From contig NZ_BBXG01000004.1 of assembly GCF_001570605.1 (NCBI RefSeq), positions 496,001 to 560,000 on the forward strand: DNA of 64,000 bases, in the 5' to 3' direction. Below, one piece after another: positions 11,952 to 20,492 of this stretch. Position 1 is the stretch's first letter. Each line of letters starts with the position of its first letter. The stretch comes from Herbidospora cretacea. GTDB taxonomy: Bacteria; Actinomycetota; Actinomycetes; Streptosporangiales; Streptosporangiaceae. The notes below the pieces were generated by a model. That model saw nothing but the letters and a program-made list of their open reading frames with translations. It did no database searches and was not told where the DNA came from. A program made the translations under genes and the position numbers.

Positions 11952-13262
11952 GGAGAGGGCGAGCCCGGCCAGGGCGGCCAGCGCCCGCTCCAGCGTCGGG
12001 GCCGGGGGAGAGGCCAGGCCGAGCCGGACCGCGTTGGGGGCCCGGTAGTTGCCGACGGCGAAGGCCGCCGCCGGGGTGACGGCGATGCCGTGCCTGGCGG
12101 CGGCGGCCACGAACGTGTCGGCCCGCCACGGGGGCGGCAGCTCCCACCAGCAGTAATAGGAGCGGGGGTCGCTGTGGAGGGTGAACCCGCCCAGCCGCCG
12201 GGCGGCGATCTCCTGCCGGACCGTCGCGTCGCGCGTCTTGTCGCGGGTCACCGACCGCACGACGCCGTCGGCCGTCCACTTGGCCGCCGCCTCCAGCGCG
12301 AACCGCATCGGCGTCCAGCCGCCGGAGTGGAGCGCCGCGGTCACCCCCGGCACGGCGGCCTCGGGGACGACGGCGAAGCCGACGGTCAGGCCGGGCGCGA
12401 GCCGCTTGGAGAGGCTGTCGATGAGGATCACGTGGTCGGGCGCCAGCGCGGCGAGCGGCGGCAGGTCGTCGCGGAGGAACGACCAGATGACGTCCTCGAC
12501 CGCGCGGATCCCCAGCCTCGGGAGCAGCTCGGCGAGCTCGGCCCGGCGCTCGACGGGCATGCTGACCGACAGCGGGTTGTGCAGCGTGGGCTGGAGGTAG
12601 ATCGCCTTCAGCGGGGCCTTGCGGGCCGCCTCGGCCACCGATTCGGGGATCAGCCCGTCGCGGTCGACGGCGAGCGGGACGAGGGTGACCCCGAGCCGCC
12701 CGGCGATCGTCTTGACGACGGGATAGGTGAGCTCCTCGACCCCCAGCCGCCCGCCCGGCGGGACCAGCGCCGCGACGGCGGCCGCGATGGCCTGGCGGCC
12801 GTTGCCGGCGAAGAGCACCCGAGCCGGATCGGGCCGCCACGCCCGGCGGCCCAGCAGTTCCGCGACGGCGTCCCGGGCGTGCGGGGTCCCGGCCGCGCCG
12901 ACCGGCCGCATGGACGACTGCAGGACGTCGGGCCGGAGCAGCGACCTGATGCCGTCGGCGAGCAGCCGGGGCTGCTCGGGGACGACGGGATAGTTGAGTT
13001 CCAGGTCGACCCGGGAGTCGCCGGGCTCGGTGAAGGCGGGCCCGGAATGCCGGACCGAGGCCCGGACGAAGGTGCCGCGGCCGACCTCGCCGACCGTCAG
13101 GCCGCGGCGGTTCAGCTCCGCGTAGACGCGGGCGACGGTGGAGTTGGCGATGCCGCGCTGCCGGGCGAAGTCACGCTGCGGGGGCAGCCGGTCTCCCGGC
13201 CGCAGCCGCCCGGCCGCGATCTCCGCGGTCACCTCGTCGGCCACTCTCCGGTAGCTCTCCAT
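11925..13262 (-). CDS. MocR-type regulator (GntR winged helix fused to aminotransferase-like domain)
   Basis: A 445-residue protein. Residues 1-65 form a GntR winged helix ([27 protein letters not shown]), followed after a linker by a fold-type I PLP-binding domain with the Schiff-base lysine in [12 protein letters not shown] near 275. MocR proteins sense an amino acid or vitamin B6 form and often control an adjacent exporter or biosynthetic gene. It is divergent from the LysE-family exporter and the operator-like palindrome lies between them. The 3' end overlaps carB on the other strand. It may control the exporter, the upstream carbamoylation cluster, or both (inference). Start ATG at 13262 with GAGAGGAGC upstream on the minus strand. 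Confidence 0.9.
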
Positions 13263-13336
13263 CTCGTGCTCCTCTCAGGGCCTCCCCGCTGACCGTGCAC
13301 GGCACGAACAAAGCCGCGACAAAATACAAGCACATC

Positions 13337-13370
13337 ATTGCACCGAGTGCAATATTAATTATTGCACTCG
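13337..13370. promoter_or_regulatory. Probable MocR operator between the regulator and the LysE exporter
   Basis: A perfect 10-bp inverted repeat, CGAGTGCAAT (13344-13353) and ATTGCACTCG (13361-13370), with a 7-bp AT-rich spacer. A third half-site, ATTGCACCG, begins at 13337, so ATTGCAC also occurs as a direct repeat 24 bp apart. MocR regulators typically bind combined direct and inverted repeats in the divergent promoter region. The segment is the only AT-rich stretch for several kilobases. A second palindrome, CCGTGCACGG at 13293-13302, lies nearer the regulator gene. Confidence 0.7.
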
Positions 13371-13428
13371 AACGGATCCCGTCGATATGTTGAGAAAGCG
13401 GTTCTCCTCAGAGCAGAAGGCGGCGTCG

Positions 13429-14124
13429 ATGGTCGGACAGAGTGCGGTGCTGGGCGTCGTCTCCATCGCCCTCGGCATGGTGCTGTCACCCGGCCCGAAC
13501 ATGATGTACCTGGTGTCGCGGAGCATCAGCCAGGGGCGCCGGGCCGGCGTCATCTCGCTGGGCGGCGTCGTGACCGGCTTCCTCGTCTACCTGGTCGGCA
13601 CCAACCTGGGCCTGGCCGTGCTCTTCGCCACGTTCCCCGGGATCCTCACCGGGATCCGCCTGGTCGGGGCCGCCTACCTGCTGTGGCTGGCCTGGAAGAC
13701 GGTCAAGCCCGGCGGCGTGTCGGTGTTCACCGTGCAGCAGATCCCGGACGACACCCCGCGGCGGCTTTTCGCGATGGGCCTGATGACCAATCTGCTCAAT
13801 CCGAAAATCGCCATTCTTTATATTTCCGTCATTCCCCAGTTCATCGACCTCGACAGGGGAAATGTACTCCTTCAGGGTTTCATCCTCGGAGCATTTCAGA
13901 TCTTGGTGGCGACGTCGGTGAACCTGGCGATCGTCCTGGTCGCGGGCGGCGTCGCGGGCTTCCTGTCCCGCCGGCCCTTCTGGCTGCAGGCGCAGCGGGT
14001 CGTCATGGGGGGCATGCTCGGCGTCCTGGCCGTCATGCTCGCCTTCGACCACACCGCGGGCGGCTCGCCCGTCGCCGAGTGCGCCGACCGGCCGTGCGTG
14101 CGCGGGGTGCAGACCACCCCCTGA
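13429..14124 (+). CDS. LysE/RhtB family amino-acid exporter
   Basis: A 231-residue, six-helix inner membrane exporter. The ATG at 13429 is preceded by AGAAGG at 8 bases spacing and opens directly onto the first membrane helix; an in-frame ATG at 13387 has no ribosome binding site and adds 14 charged residues. Family features include SPGPNMMYLVSRSISQG in the first loop and LMTNLLNPKIAILY in the middle. Members export amino acids or analogues. Divergent from a MocR regulator and next to the carbamoylation cluster, it could export the cluster product or protect against a toxic amino acid (inference). Codon use in the middle of the gene (AAAATCGCCATTCTTTATATT near 13803) is unusually AT-rich compared with its neighbours. 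Confidence 0.88.
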   Translation: MVGQSAVLGVVSIALGMVLSPGPNMMYLVSRSISQGRRAGVISLGGVVTGFLVYLVGTNLGLAVLFATFPGILTGIRLVGAAYLLWLAWKTVKPGGVSVFTVQQIPDDTPRRLFAMGLMTNLLNPKIAILYISVIPQFIDLDRGNVLLQGFILGAFQILVATSVNLAIVLVAGGVAGFLSRRPFWLQAQRVVMGGMLGVLAVMLAFDHTAGGSPVAECADRPCVRGVQTTP

Positions 14125-14132
14125 CCCCGGCG

Positions 14133-14789
14133 TCAGACGGCGAGGGTGGCCAGGGCGGTGATGTGGGGGGCCAGCTCACCGGCCCGCGCCCGGACGTCGT
14201 CGAGCGGCCGGGCGTCGAGGAGCGTGGCGCGCAGGACGAAGTCGGCCACGTCGAGGGCGCGGGCGGCCGGCGCGGTCGAGGGGGCCGCGCCGCGCTCGCG
14301 CACCACCTCCAGCAGCAGCCCGGTGATCGCGTGCTGGACGAAGCCGGTGTCGAAGGGGACGAGCTCGCCGCCCTCGATGCCCGTGTCGATGAGGTTCCGC
14401 GTCAGGTCGTGGATCTCGGTCCGCCGCTGGGCCTGCTCGGCCAGCTCGGGGGCGCGGAGCACGTCGTCGTTGTACAGCCCGCGGACGTCGTAGGGCAGCG
14501 ACAGGATCGCCGCGACGTCCACCTGGAGGTAGGCGTGGAGCCGGACCGCCACCGGGCCGGGCAGGTCCAGGGCGGCGCGGATGCGCGCCCGCGCGGGGAC
14601 CAGGTCGGCGTCGAGCAGCGCGGCCAGGATGAGGTGCTTGGTCGCGAAGTGACTGTAGATCGAGGGCTGGCGCATCCCGACCTTGTCGGCGATGTCGCGC
14701 GTGGACGTGCCGTGGTAGCCGCGCTCGGCGAACAGCCGCGACGCCTCCACGAGGATCCGGTCTCTGGTGGCTCCGCCGCCTCGGGTCAT
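14133..14789 (-). CDS. TetR/AcrR family regulator
   Basis: A 218-residue repressor-type protein with an N-terminal TetR helix-turn-helix (RILVEASRLFAERGYHGTSTRDIADKVG, broken here by description; recognition helix MRQPSIYSHFATK near 45). The C-terminal ligand domain is not diagnostic. It converges on lysE and diverges from the ABC importer operon that begins at 14979, so that operon is its likely target. A small inverted repeat at 14901-14914 is a candidate binding site. Confidence 0.88.
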   Translation of the reverse strand: MTRGGGATRDRILVEASRLFAERGYHGTSTRDIADKVGMRQPSIYSHFATKHLILAALLDADLVPARARIRAALDLPGPVAVRLHAYLQVDVAAILSLPYDVRGLYNDDVLRAPELAEQAQRRTEIHDLTRNLIDTGIEGGELVPFDTGFVQHAITGLLLEVVRERGAAPSTAPAARALDVADFVLRATLLDARPLDDVRARAGELAPHITALATLAV

Positions 14790-14900
14790 GTGCGCATCAT
14801 GGCGGTCCTCCGGGGGGTGTGACGTCAGGTAGCTTAACCAGGGTTTTTAGGACATCCGAAATTAATATTTGGCTAACACCCAAAGTCTTGTGTCCTCAGC

Positions 14901-14914
14901 CTATCGGTCGATAG
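14901..14914. promoter_or_regulatory. Inverted repeat, candidate TetR operator
   Basis: CTATCG-GT-CGATAG, a perfect 6-bp inverted repeat 65 bp before the start of the substrate-binding protein gene and in the 190-bp divergent region with the TetR gene. The sequence just upstream (14840-14880) is AT-rich and can hold promoter elements. Weak evidence on its own. Confidence 0.4.
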
Positions 14915-14978
14915 CTTTGCGCCGGAAGTCAGCCCGGGTCTCCTCCGTACGAGGCCGGCGCATGTCTTGGAGGCTTCG

Positions 14979-16538
14979 ATGAACACATGGACCAAGCCGG
15001 CCGCCGCCATGGCCGCTCTGGCCGCCGTCGCGCTGGTCGCCGGCTGCGGCTCGGGAACCGGCGCCGCCGCCGGCGGTTCCGGCCCCGCCGCCGTCAAGGC
15101 GGACAACAACCTCGTCATCGGCCGCACCGTCGCCGTGGACGGCATGTCCGGGGACTCCTGCTACGGCGCGGGGTCCATCTCGACGATGCCGATGATCTAC
15201 GGCAACCTGCTCACCAACAAGCCGGACGGCTCGGGCGTGCAGCCCGGCCTCGCCGCCTCCTACGACTACGACGCCGCCGCCCGCACCTACACCTTCCAGC
15301 TCCGCCCGGACGCCGGCTTCAGCGACGGCTCCCCGGTCACCGCCGCCGACGTCGCCTTCTCCTTCGAGCAGTGGCGCGACGGCAAGACCAGCGGCTCCTA
15401 CTACGACATGATCAAGAGCGCCGAGGCGACCGGCGAGCACACCGTCGTCGTGCACCTCACCCGGCCCGACACCTTCCTGCCCGCCCTGCTGACCTGGTGC
15501 ACCTCGACGGTCTACCCCGACCGCTACGCCGGGAAGTCGCCGGAGAAGTTCTTCGCCGACCCGATCGGCGCGGGCCCGTTCGCGTTCGTGTCCTGGCAGA
15601 ACCCCGGCCCGTCCGAGACGATCACCCTGAAGAAGAACCCCCACTACTACGGCGCCGCCCAGGGCGAGCCCCACGTCGACACCGTGGTGGTCAAGACCTC
15701 GGCCGACGCCGCCCAGCAGATGCTGGCCTTCCAGGGCGGTCAGCTCGACCTGATCGAGGGGCTCACCGCCGACGAGGGCAACCAGCTCGCCCCCGAGCAG
15801 GCGCGGATCCCCAAGCCGAGCCAGGCCAGGGACCTCATGCTGAACGCCAAGCGGCCGGCGCTGGCCGACGTCAACCTGCGCAGGGCCATCTCCGCCGCGA
15901 TCGACCGCGAGGCGCTGGCCAGCGTCCAGCAGGGCTACGTGGTCCCGGCCGCCGGCATGCTGCCGACCAACGTGCCCAACTCGGTGCCGCCCACCACGCC
16001 GTACACCTATGACCTGGCCGCCGCCAAGGCGCTCATGGCGCGGCGCGCCGACCAGAAGCCGGTCACGCTCACGCTCGGCTTCGAGGGCAGCAGCTCGACG
16101 CTGTCCACCATGGCCCAGCTGCTCCGCGACCAGCTCGCCAAGATCGGCGTCGAGGTGACGCTCAAGCCCAGCGACAGCGCCACGGTCTACTCCCAGGGCA
16201 GCAGCGGCGACTTCGACATGCTCATCAGCGACCTGTCGGCGATCTCGCCCACGGTGTTCGACCCGATCAGCTTCGTCGTGGCCGCCTGGTCGCCCTGGAC
16301 CGGCGCCGACGGCGCGCTGCTGAAGGAGAAGTTCACCACCGGCACCTCCTCCACCGACGACTCCGTCAAGGACGCGGCGGTCCGGGCCATCCAGGACGAC
16401 GCCCAGGCGCAGTCGACGGTGATCGGCATGGTCAACATGTCGACGGCCTTCGCGGTGGCGGGCTACGTCGAGGGCTTCACCGCCACGCCGTTCCTGTCCT
16501 GGGACGCCGCCACGGTCAAGATCCGGACCGGGTCGTGA
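14979..16538 (+). CDS. ABC transporter substrate-binding lipoprotein, peptide/opine/nickel family
   Basis: A 519-residue SBP family 5 protein. The ATG at 14979 is chosen because GGAGG ends 5 bases before it; the signal peptide then ends in the lipobox LVAGC, so the mature protein is a membrane-anchored lipoprotein. Typical family segments are LAASYDYDAAARTYTFQLRP, FSDGSPVTAADVAFSFE and the closing region FDPISFVVAAWSPW. The substrate is unknown: family members bind peptides, opines, nickel complexes or glutathione. First gene of an eight-gene operon that ends in C-N hydrolases, suggesting a nitrogen-containing ligand. Confidence 0.92.
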   Translation: MNTWTKPAAAMAALAAVALVAGCGSGTGAAAGGSGPAAVKADNNLVIGRTVAVDGMSGDSCYGAGSISTMPMIYGNLLTNKPDGSGVQPGLAASYDYDAAARTYTFQLRPDAGFSDGSPVTAADVAFSFEQWRDGKTSGSYYDMIKSAEATGEHTVVVHLTRPDTFLPALLTWCTSTVYPDRYAGKSPEKFFADPIGAGPFAFVSWQNPGPSETITLKKNPHYYGAAQGEPHVDTVVVKTSADAAQQMLAFQGGQLDLIEGLTADEGNQLAPEQARIPKPSQARDLMLNAKRPALADVNLRRAISAAIDREALASVQQGYVVPAAGMLPTNVPNSVPPTTPYTYDLAAAKALMARRADQKPVTLTLGFEGSSSTLSTMAQLLRDQLAKIGVEVTLKPSDSATVYSQGSSGDFDMLISDLSAISPTVFDPISFVVAAWSPWTGADGALLKEKFTTGTSSTDDSVKDAAVRAIQDDAQAQSTVIGMVNMSTAFAVAGYVEGFTATPFLSWDAATVKIRTGS

Positions 16539-16542
16539 CCCG

Positions 16543-17490
16543 GTGACCGGGCGCGGACGGTTCCGGTTCGTCGGCAGGCGGCTGCTGCAGGCGATCCCGC
16601 TGACCCTGGTGCTGCTCCTTCTCGTCTTCGCCATGCTCAAGGTGGTCCCCGGCGACCCCGCTCTCCAGGTGGCCGGGCCCCGGGCGAGCGCCGCGACGCT
16701 GGAGGCGATCCGGATCCACCTGGGTCTCGACCAGCCGGTGTGGCTCCAGTTCGTCCACTACCTCGGCCGGGTCGCGACCGGCGACCTCGGCACCACCGCG
16801 ACGGGCTCGACGAAGGTCAGCACCCTCATCGCCGCCGGAACGCCGGTGACGCTGGTGCTGCTCGCCGTCAGCACCGTCTTCACCGTGGTCATCGCCGGCG
16901 CGACGGCCCTGCTCGCCGCCCGCAGGCCCGACGGCCTGGCCGACCGGCTGATCAACGTGGTGGCCGCCTTCGGCGTCGGCGTCCCGACCTTCTGGCTGGG
17001 GATCGTGCTGCTGGCCGGGGTCGCGCTGCCGACTGGAGCGTTCCCGATCGGCGGCTGGGGCGACACCCCCGCCACGGTGCTGCGCGCCGCCGTGCTGCCG
17101 GCCCTGGCCCTCAGCGTCTCGGTCGCGCCGGTCCTGATGGCCAGCCTGCGCAGCGGCATCGTGGAGGCGCGGCGTTCGGAGTACCACGCCGCCGCGCAGG
17201 CCGCCGGGGTGCGGGGCTGGACGCTGACCCGCAGGTTCGTGCTGCGCAACGCGGCCGTGCCGCCGGTGTCGCTGCTGGCCGCGCTCACCACGCTGCTGCT
17301 GTCGGGGGCCGTCGTCGTGGAGTCCACCTTCGGGCTGCCGGGGCTCGGGCTGAGCCTGACCCAGGCCGCGCAGAACCGCGACTTCAACGTCATCCAGGGC
17401 CTGACCCTGGTGTTCTCCCTGGCCGTCGTGGCGGTCAACCTGGTCGGCGACGTCCTGGTCGCCCTCCTCGACCCGCGCGTGGAGGTGTGA
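16543..17490 (+). CDS. ABC transporter permease, DppB-type
   Basis: A 315-residue inner membrane permease of the dipeptide/nickel importer family with six predicted helices. Start GTG at 16543, 4 bp after the binding-protein stop. The N-terminal FVGRRLLQAIPLTLVLLLLVFAML and the motif PGDPALQ are typical of DppB proteins, and the EAA loop is VEARRSEYHAAAQAAGVRG. Pairs with the next gene. Confidence 0.92.
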   Translation: MTGRGRFRFVGRRLLQAIPLTLVLLLLVFAMLKVVPGDPALQVAGPRASAATLEAIRIHLGLDQPVWLQFVHYLGRVATGDLGTTATGSTKVSTLIAAGTPVTLVLLAVSTVFTVVIAGATALLAARRPDGLADRLINVVAAFGVGVPTFWLGIVLLAGVALPTGAFPIGGWGDTPATVLRAAVLPALALSVSVAPVLMASLRSGIVEARRSEYHAAAQAAGVRGWTLTRRFVLRNAAVPPVSLLAALTTLLLSGAVVVESTFGLPGLGLSLTQAAQNRDFNVIQGLTLVFSLAVVAVNLVGDVLVALLDPRVEV

Positions 17491-18329
17491 TGGCCCTCGT
17501 CCAGGTCCTCGGCCGCCGCCGGGTCCGGCGCGGCTCCGGCGGCCCCGCCCTGGTGATCGGGGCGGTGCTGCTGGCCCTCCTGCTGGCCGCGAGCTTCGCG
17601 GCCGGGACGCTGACCGGCCACGACCCGGCGCTCACCGACCTGACCGCCCGGTTCCGGCCGCCCACCGCGCAGCACTGGTTCGGCACCGACCAGCTCGGCC
17701 GCGACGTCCTCACCCGCGTGCTCGTCGCGGCCGGGACCGACCTGCCGCTGGCGCTGCTGGGCGCGGCCGTGCCGGCCGTGATCGGGATCGTGCTCGGCGC
17801 GCTCGCCGGGTACGCCCGGGGCTGGATCGGCACCGCCGTCATGCGGCTGGCCGACCTGATCCAGGCGTTCCCCTCCTACATCCTGCTGATCGTCCTGGTC
17901 TTCCTGCTCGGGCCGGGCGGCGGATCGTTCCTGGTCGGGGCCGCCGTCGGCGCGTGGGTGACCTACGCCCGGCTGGTGCGCGGGGTGGTGCTGCGGCTGC
18001 GGGAGCTCGACTACGTGCGGGCGGCCCAGGCCGCCGGGCTCGGGCACACCCGGGTCCTGCTGCGGCACGTCCTGCCCAACGCCCTGCCGCAGGCCGTGGT
18101 CTACGCGGCCTCCGACATCGTGCTCGCGCTGAGCTATCTCGCGGCGCTGTCCTACCTCGGGCTCGGCATCCAGGCGCCCGGGATCGAGTGGGGGCAGATG
18201 ATCGCCGAGGGGCAGCCCTTCCTGCGCAACCAGTGGTGGGTGTCGGTGATGCCCGGACTGGCGATCATCCTCGTCGGCGTCGCCGTCCGGCTCATCGCCG
18301 GCGGCCTGGAGCGGAGGCTGCAGCGATGA
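17490..18329 (+). CDS. ABC transporter permease, DppC-type
   Basis: A 279-residue permease. ATG at 17490 overlaps the last base of the preceding stop, with GGAGG just upstream. Contains the DppC signature HWFGTDQLGRDVLTR near residue 50, a periplasmic-side family motif, and the EAA loop LRELDYVRAAQAAGLGHTR. Forms the membrane channel with the DppB-type partner. Confidence 0.92.
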   Translation: MALVQVLGRRRVRRGSGGPALVIGAVLLALLLAASFAAGTLTGHDPALTDLTARFRPPTAQHWFGTDQLGRDVLTRVLVAAGTDLPLALLGAAVPAVIGIVLGALAGYARGWIGTAVMRLADLIQAFPSYILLIVLVFLLGPGGGSFLVGAAVGAWVTYARLVRGVVLRLRELDYVRAAQAAGLGHTRVLLRHVLPNALPQAVVYAASDIVLALSYLAALSYLGLGIQAPGIEWGQMIAEGQPFLRNQWWVSVMPGLAIILVGVAVRLIAGGLERRLQR

Positions 18330-19330
18330 CCCCCGTCCTGCGGATCACCGACCTCGTGCTGGAGACCGGGCCCGCCTCGGCTCCGCTGCGCCCGGTGTCC
18401 CACGTCGGCTTCGAGGTCGCCCCCGGCGAGGCGTTCGGCCTGGTCGGCGAGTCGGGGTCGGGCAAGAGCCTGACCCTGCGCGCGGTGACCGGCCTGCTGC
18501 CCGAAGGCGTCCGCCAGGCCGGCGGCACCCTGGAGCTGGAGCGCGACGGCGCGCTGCGGCCCTACCGGTTCGCCGAGGCGCGCGGCCGGGGGATCGGGAT
18601 GGTCTTCCAGGAGCCGATGACCGCGCTCAACCCCACCATGCGGGTCGGCGACCTGGTCACCGCCGGGCCGCGCGCCCGCCACGGCTGGAGCCGCCGCACG
18701 GCCAGGAGCCGCGCGCTGGACCTGCTCGCCGAGGTGGGCATGCCCGATCCGGAGGGGCAGGCCCGGATGTGGCCGCACCAGCTCTCCGGCGGGCTCCGCC
18801 AGCGCGTCATGATCGCGATGGCGCTGGCCACCGAGCCGTCGGTGCTGCTGTGCGACGAGCCGACGACCGCGCTGGACGTGGCCGTCCAGGACCAGATCCT
18901 GCGCTTGCTGCACCGCATCCGGGTCGAGCGCGGGCTGTCGATCGTGTTCGTCACCCACGATTTGGGCGTCGTCCGGCGGCTGTGCGACCGCGTCGCGGTG
19001 ATGTACGCGGGCCAGGTCGTCGAGACCGGCCGCGTCGACGAGGTCTTCACCCGGCCGACCCACCCCTACAGCGCGGGCCTGCTGCGCTCGATGCCGACGC
19101 CGGACACCCCCAGGGACCGCCCGCTGGCTGCCATCCCCGGCGGGCAGCCCGGCGCGGCCGACCGGCCGGAGGGCTGCCGGTTCGCGCCCCGGTGCGCGCA
19201 CGCCGTGCCCGCCTGCGCCCGGCTGGCGCACACCCTGGCCGAGGTGCCCGGCTCGCCGTCGAGGAGCGCCTGCCTGCGGGTGGCCGGCCTCGGCGGGCCG
19301 CCGCTGGACAGAAGGGCCCTGATCGCATGA
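18326..19330 (+). CDS. ABC transporter ATP-binding protein, DppD-type
   Basis: A 334-residue ATPase. Walker A GESGSGKS near 45, Q-loop VFQEPMTALNP, signature LSGGLRQR (Q to L variation of LSGGQ) near 153, Walker B VLLCDEPTTALDV, and His switch FVTHD. The C-terminal oligopeptide/dipeptide extension with Cys residues (GCRFAPRCAHAVPAC) is present, which in this family can hold an iron-sulfur cluster. Start overlaps the previous stop by ATGA. Confidence 0.93.
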   Translation: MTPVLRITDLVLETGPASAPLRPVSHVGFEVAPGEAFGLVGESGSGKSLTLRAVTGLLPEGVRQAGGTLELERDGALRPYRFAEARGRGIGMVFQEPMTALNPTMRVGDLVTAGPRARHGWSRRTARSRALDLLAEVGMPDPEGQARMWPHQLSGGLRQRVMIAMALATEPSVLLCDEPTTALDVAVQDQILRLLHRIRVERGLSIVFVTHDLGVVRRLCDRVAVMYAGQVVETGRVDEVFTRPTHPYSAGLLRSMPTPDTPRDRPLAAIPGGQPGAADRPEGCRFAPRCAHAVPACARLAHTLAEVPGSPSRSACLRVAGLGGPPLDRRALIA

Positions 19331-20130
19331 GCGCCGCACCGCTGCTCCAGGTGGACGACGTCGTGGTGGACTACTCCCACGGGCGCGGGTCACCGGCCGT
19401 CGACCACGTCAGCCTCGACATCCCGCGCGGCCGCACCCTCGGCCTGGTCGGCCAGTCGGGCTGCGGCAAGTCCAGCCTGGCCCGGGTCGTCGCCGGGCTC
19501 GCCGCGCCCACCTCGGGCGCCGTCCGGCTCGGCGGCGCGGTGCTGCCCACGCCGCGCGGCCGGGCCGACGCCACCCGGATCCAGATGGTCTTCCAGGACC
19601 CGAGCTCGGCGCTGAACCCGATGCACACCGTCCGGCGGACCCTGACCGAGCTGCTGCTGGTGCACCGCCGGGCCCCCGACCGGCGCGCCGCCACCGACCG
19701 CGCCGTCGAACTGCTGGAGCTGGTCGGCCTGGGCGCGGCCGTCCTGGACGCCCGCCCGCGCGGCCTGTCCGGCGGGCAGCGGCAGCGGGTGGGCATCGCC
19801 CGCGCGCTCGCCGTCGAACCCGAGGTGCTCATCGCCGACGAGGCGGTCTCCGCCCTGGACGTCTCCGTCCAGGCCGCCGTGCTCAACACGCTGCGCGACC
19901 TCGGCGCCCGGCTCGACCTGACCATGCTCTTCATCTCGCACGACCTGGCGGTGACGCGCTACGTCTCCGACGAGCTCGCGGTCATGCACCGCGGCCGGAT
20001 CGTCGAACGCGGCCGGCCCGACGACGTGCTGCGCCACCCGCGGCACGAGTACACCCGATCGCTGGTCGCGGCCACGCCGCGCATGGACGGCCCGGCACTG
20101 TCCGAGGCCGAGGAGGCACGCCCCCTATGA
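19327..20130 (+). CDS. ABC transporter ATP-binding protein, DppF-type
   Basis: A 267-residue ATPase, partner of the DppD-type protein. Walker A GQSGCGKS near 44, Q-loop VFQDPSSALNP, signature LSGGQRQR near 148, Walker B VLIADEAVSALDV, His switch FISHD. It stops soon after the ATPase core and lacks the Cys-containing oligopeptide C-terminal extension seen in its partner. ATGA overlaps at both ends keep it in the operon. Confidence 0.92.
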   Translation: MSAAPLLQVDDVVVDYSHGRGSPAVDHVSLDIPRGRTLGLVGQSGCGKSSLARVVAGLAAPTSGAVRLGGAVLPTPRGRADATRIQMVFQDPSSALNPMHTVRRTLTELLLVHRRAPDRRAATDRAVELLELVGLGAAVLDARPRGLSGGQRQRVGIARALAVEPEVLIADEAVSALDVSVQAAVLNTLRDLGARLDLTMLFISHDLAVTRYVSDELAVMHRGRIVERGRPDDVLRHPRHEYTRSLVAATPRMDGPALSEAEEARPL

Positions 20131-20492
20131 CAGTTCTCGACGTCCAGACGATCTCCAAGAGGGACGGCGTGACCGTCGTCCCGCCCCCGGCCGACTACGC
20201 CGAGGTCTCCCCGGGCTGGCGCGAGGTCGAGCACCGGGCCCGCCTGGAGGTCCCCGGCGCGCTGGCCGCCTTCTGGGAGGGCACCCCCGGCTCGGTGCGG
20301 ATCCCGCGCTGGCCCTACCACGAGGTCTGCGTCCTGCTGCGCGGACGCGTGGCGATCGAGGACGCCCAGGGCGGCCGCCGCGAGTTCGCCGCGGGGGAGT
20401 CCTTCCTGGTCCCGGCCGGTTTCGACGGCTGGTGGCACACCCTTGAAGCGACCGAGAAGATCTTCGTCGCGATCCCGGCGGGTGCCGAATGA
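20127..20492 (+). CDS. Small cupin domain protein (DUF861-like)
   Basis: A 121-residue single cupin barrel. The second half carries YHEVCVLLRGRVAIED and GESFLVPAGFDGWWHT, the pattern of the Cupin_3/DUF861 group (ethanolamine utilisation EutQ-like and sugar-acid or ureide pathway proteins). Possibly a sensor, isomerase or (S)-ureidoglycine-type aminohydrolase; the group has diverse roles. Coupled by ATGA to both neighbours, so it belongs to the import/hydrolysis operon. Confidence 0.75.
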   Translation: MTVLDVQTISKRDGVTVVPPPADYAEVSPGWREVEHRARLEVPGALAAFWEGTPGSVRIPRWPYHEVCVLLRGRVAIEDAQGGRREFAAGESFLVPAGFDGWWHTLEATEKIFVAIPAGAE

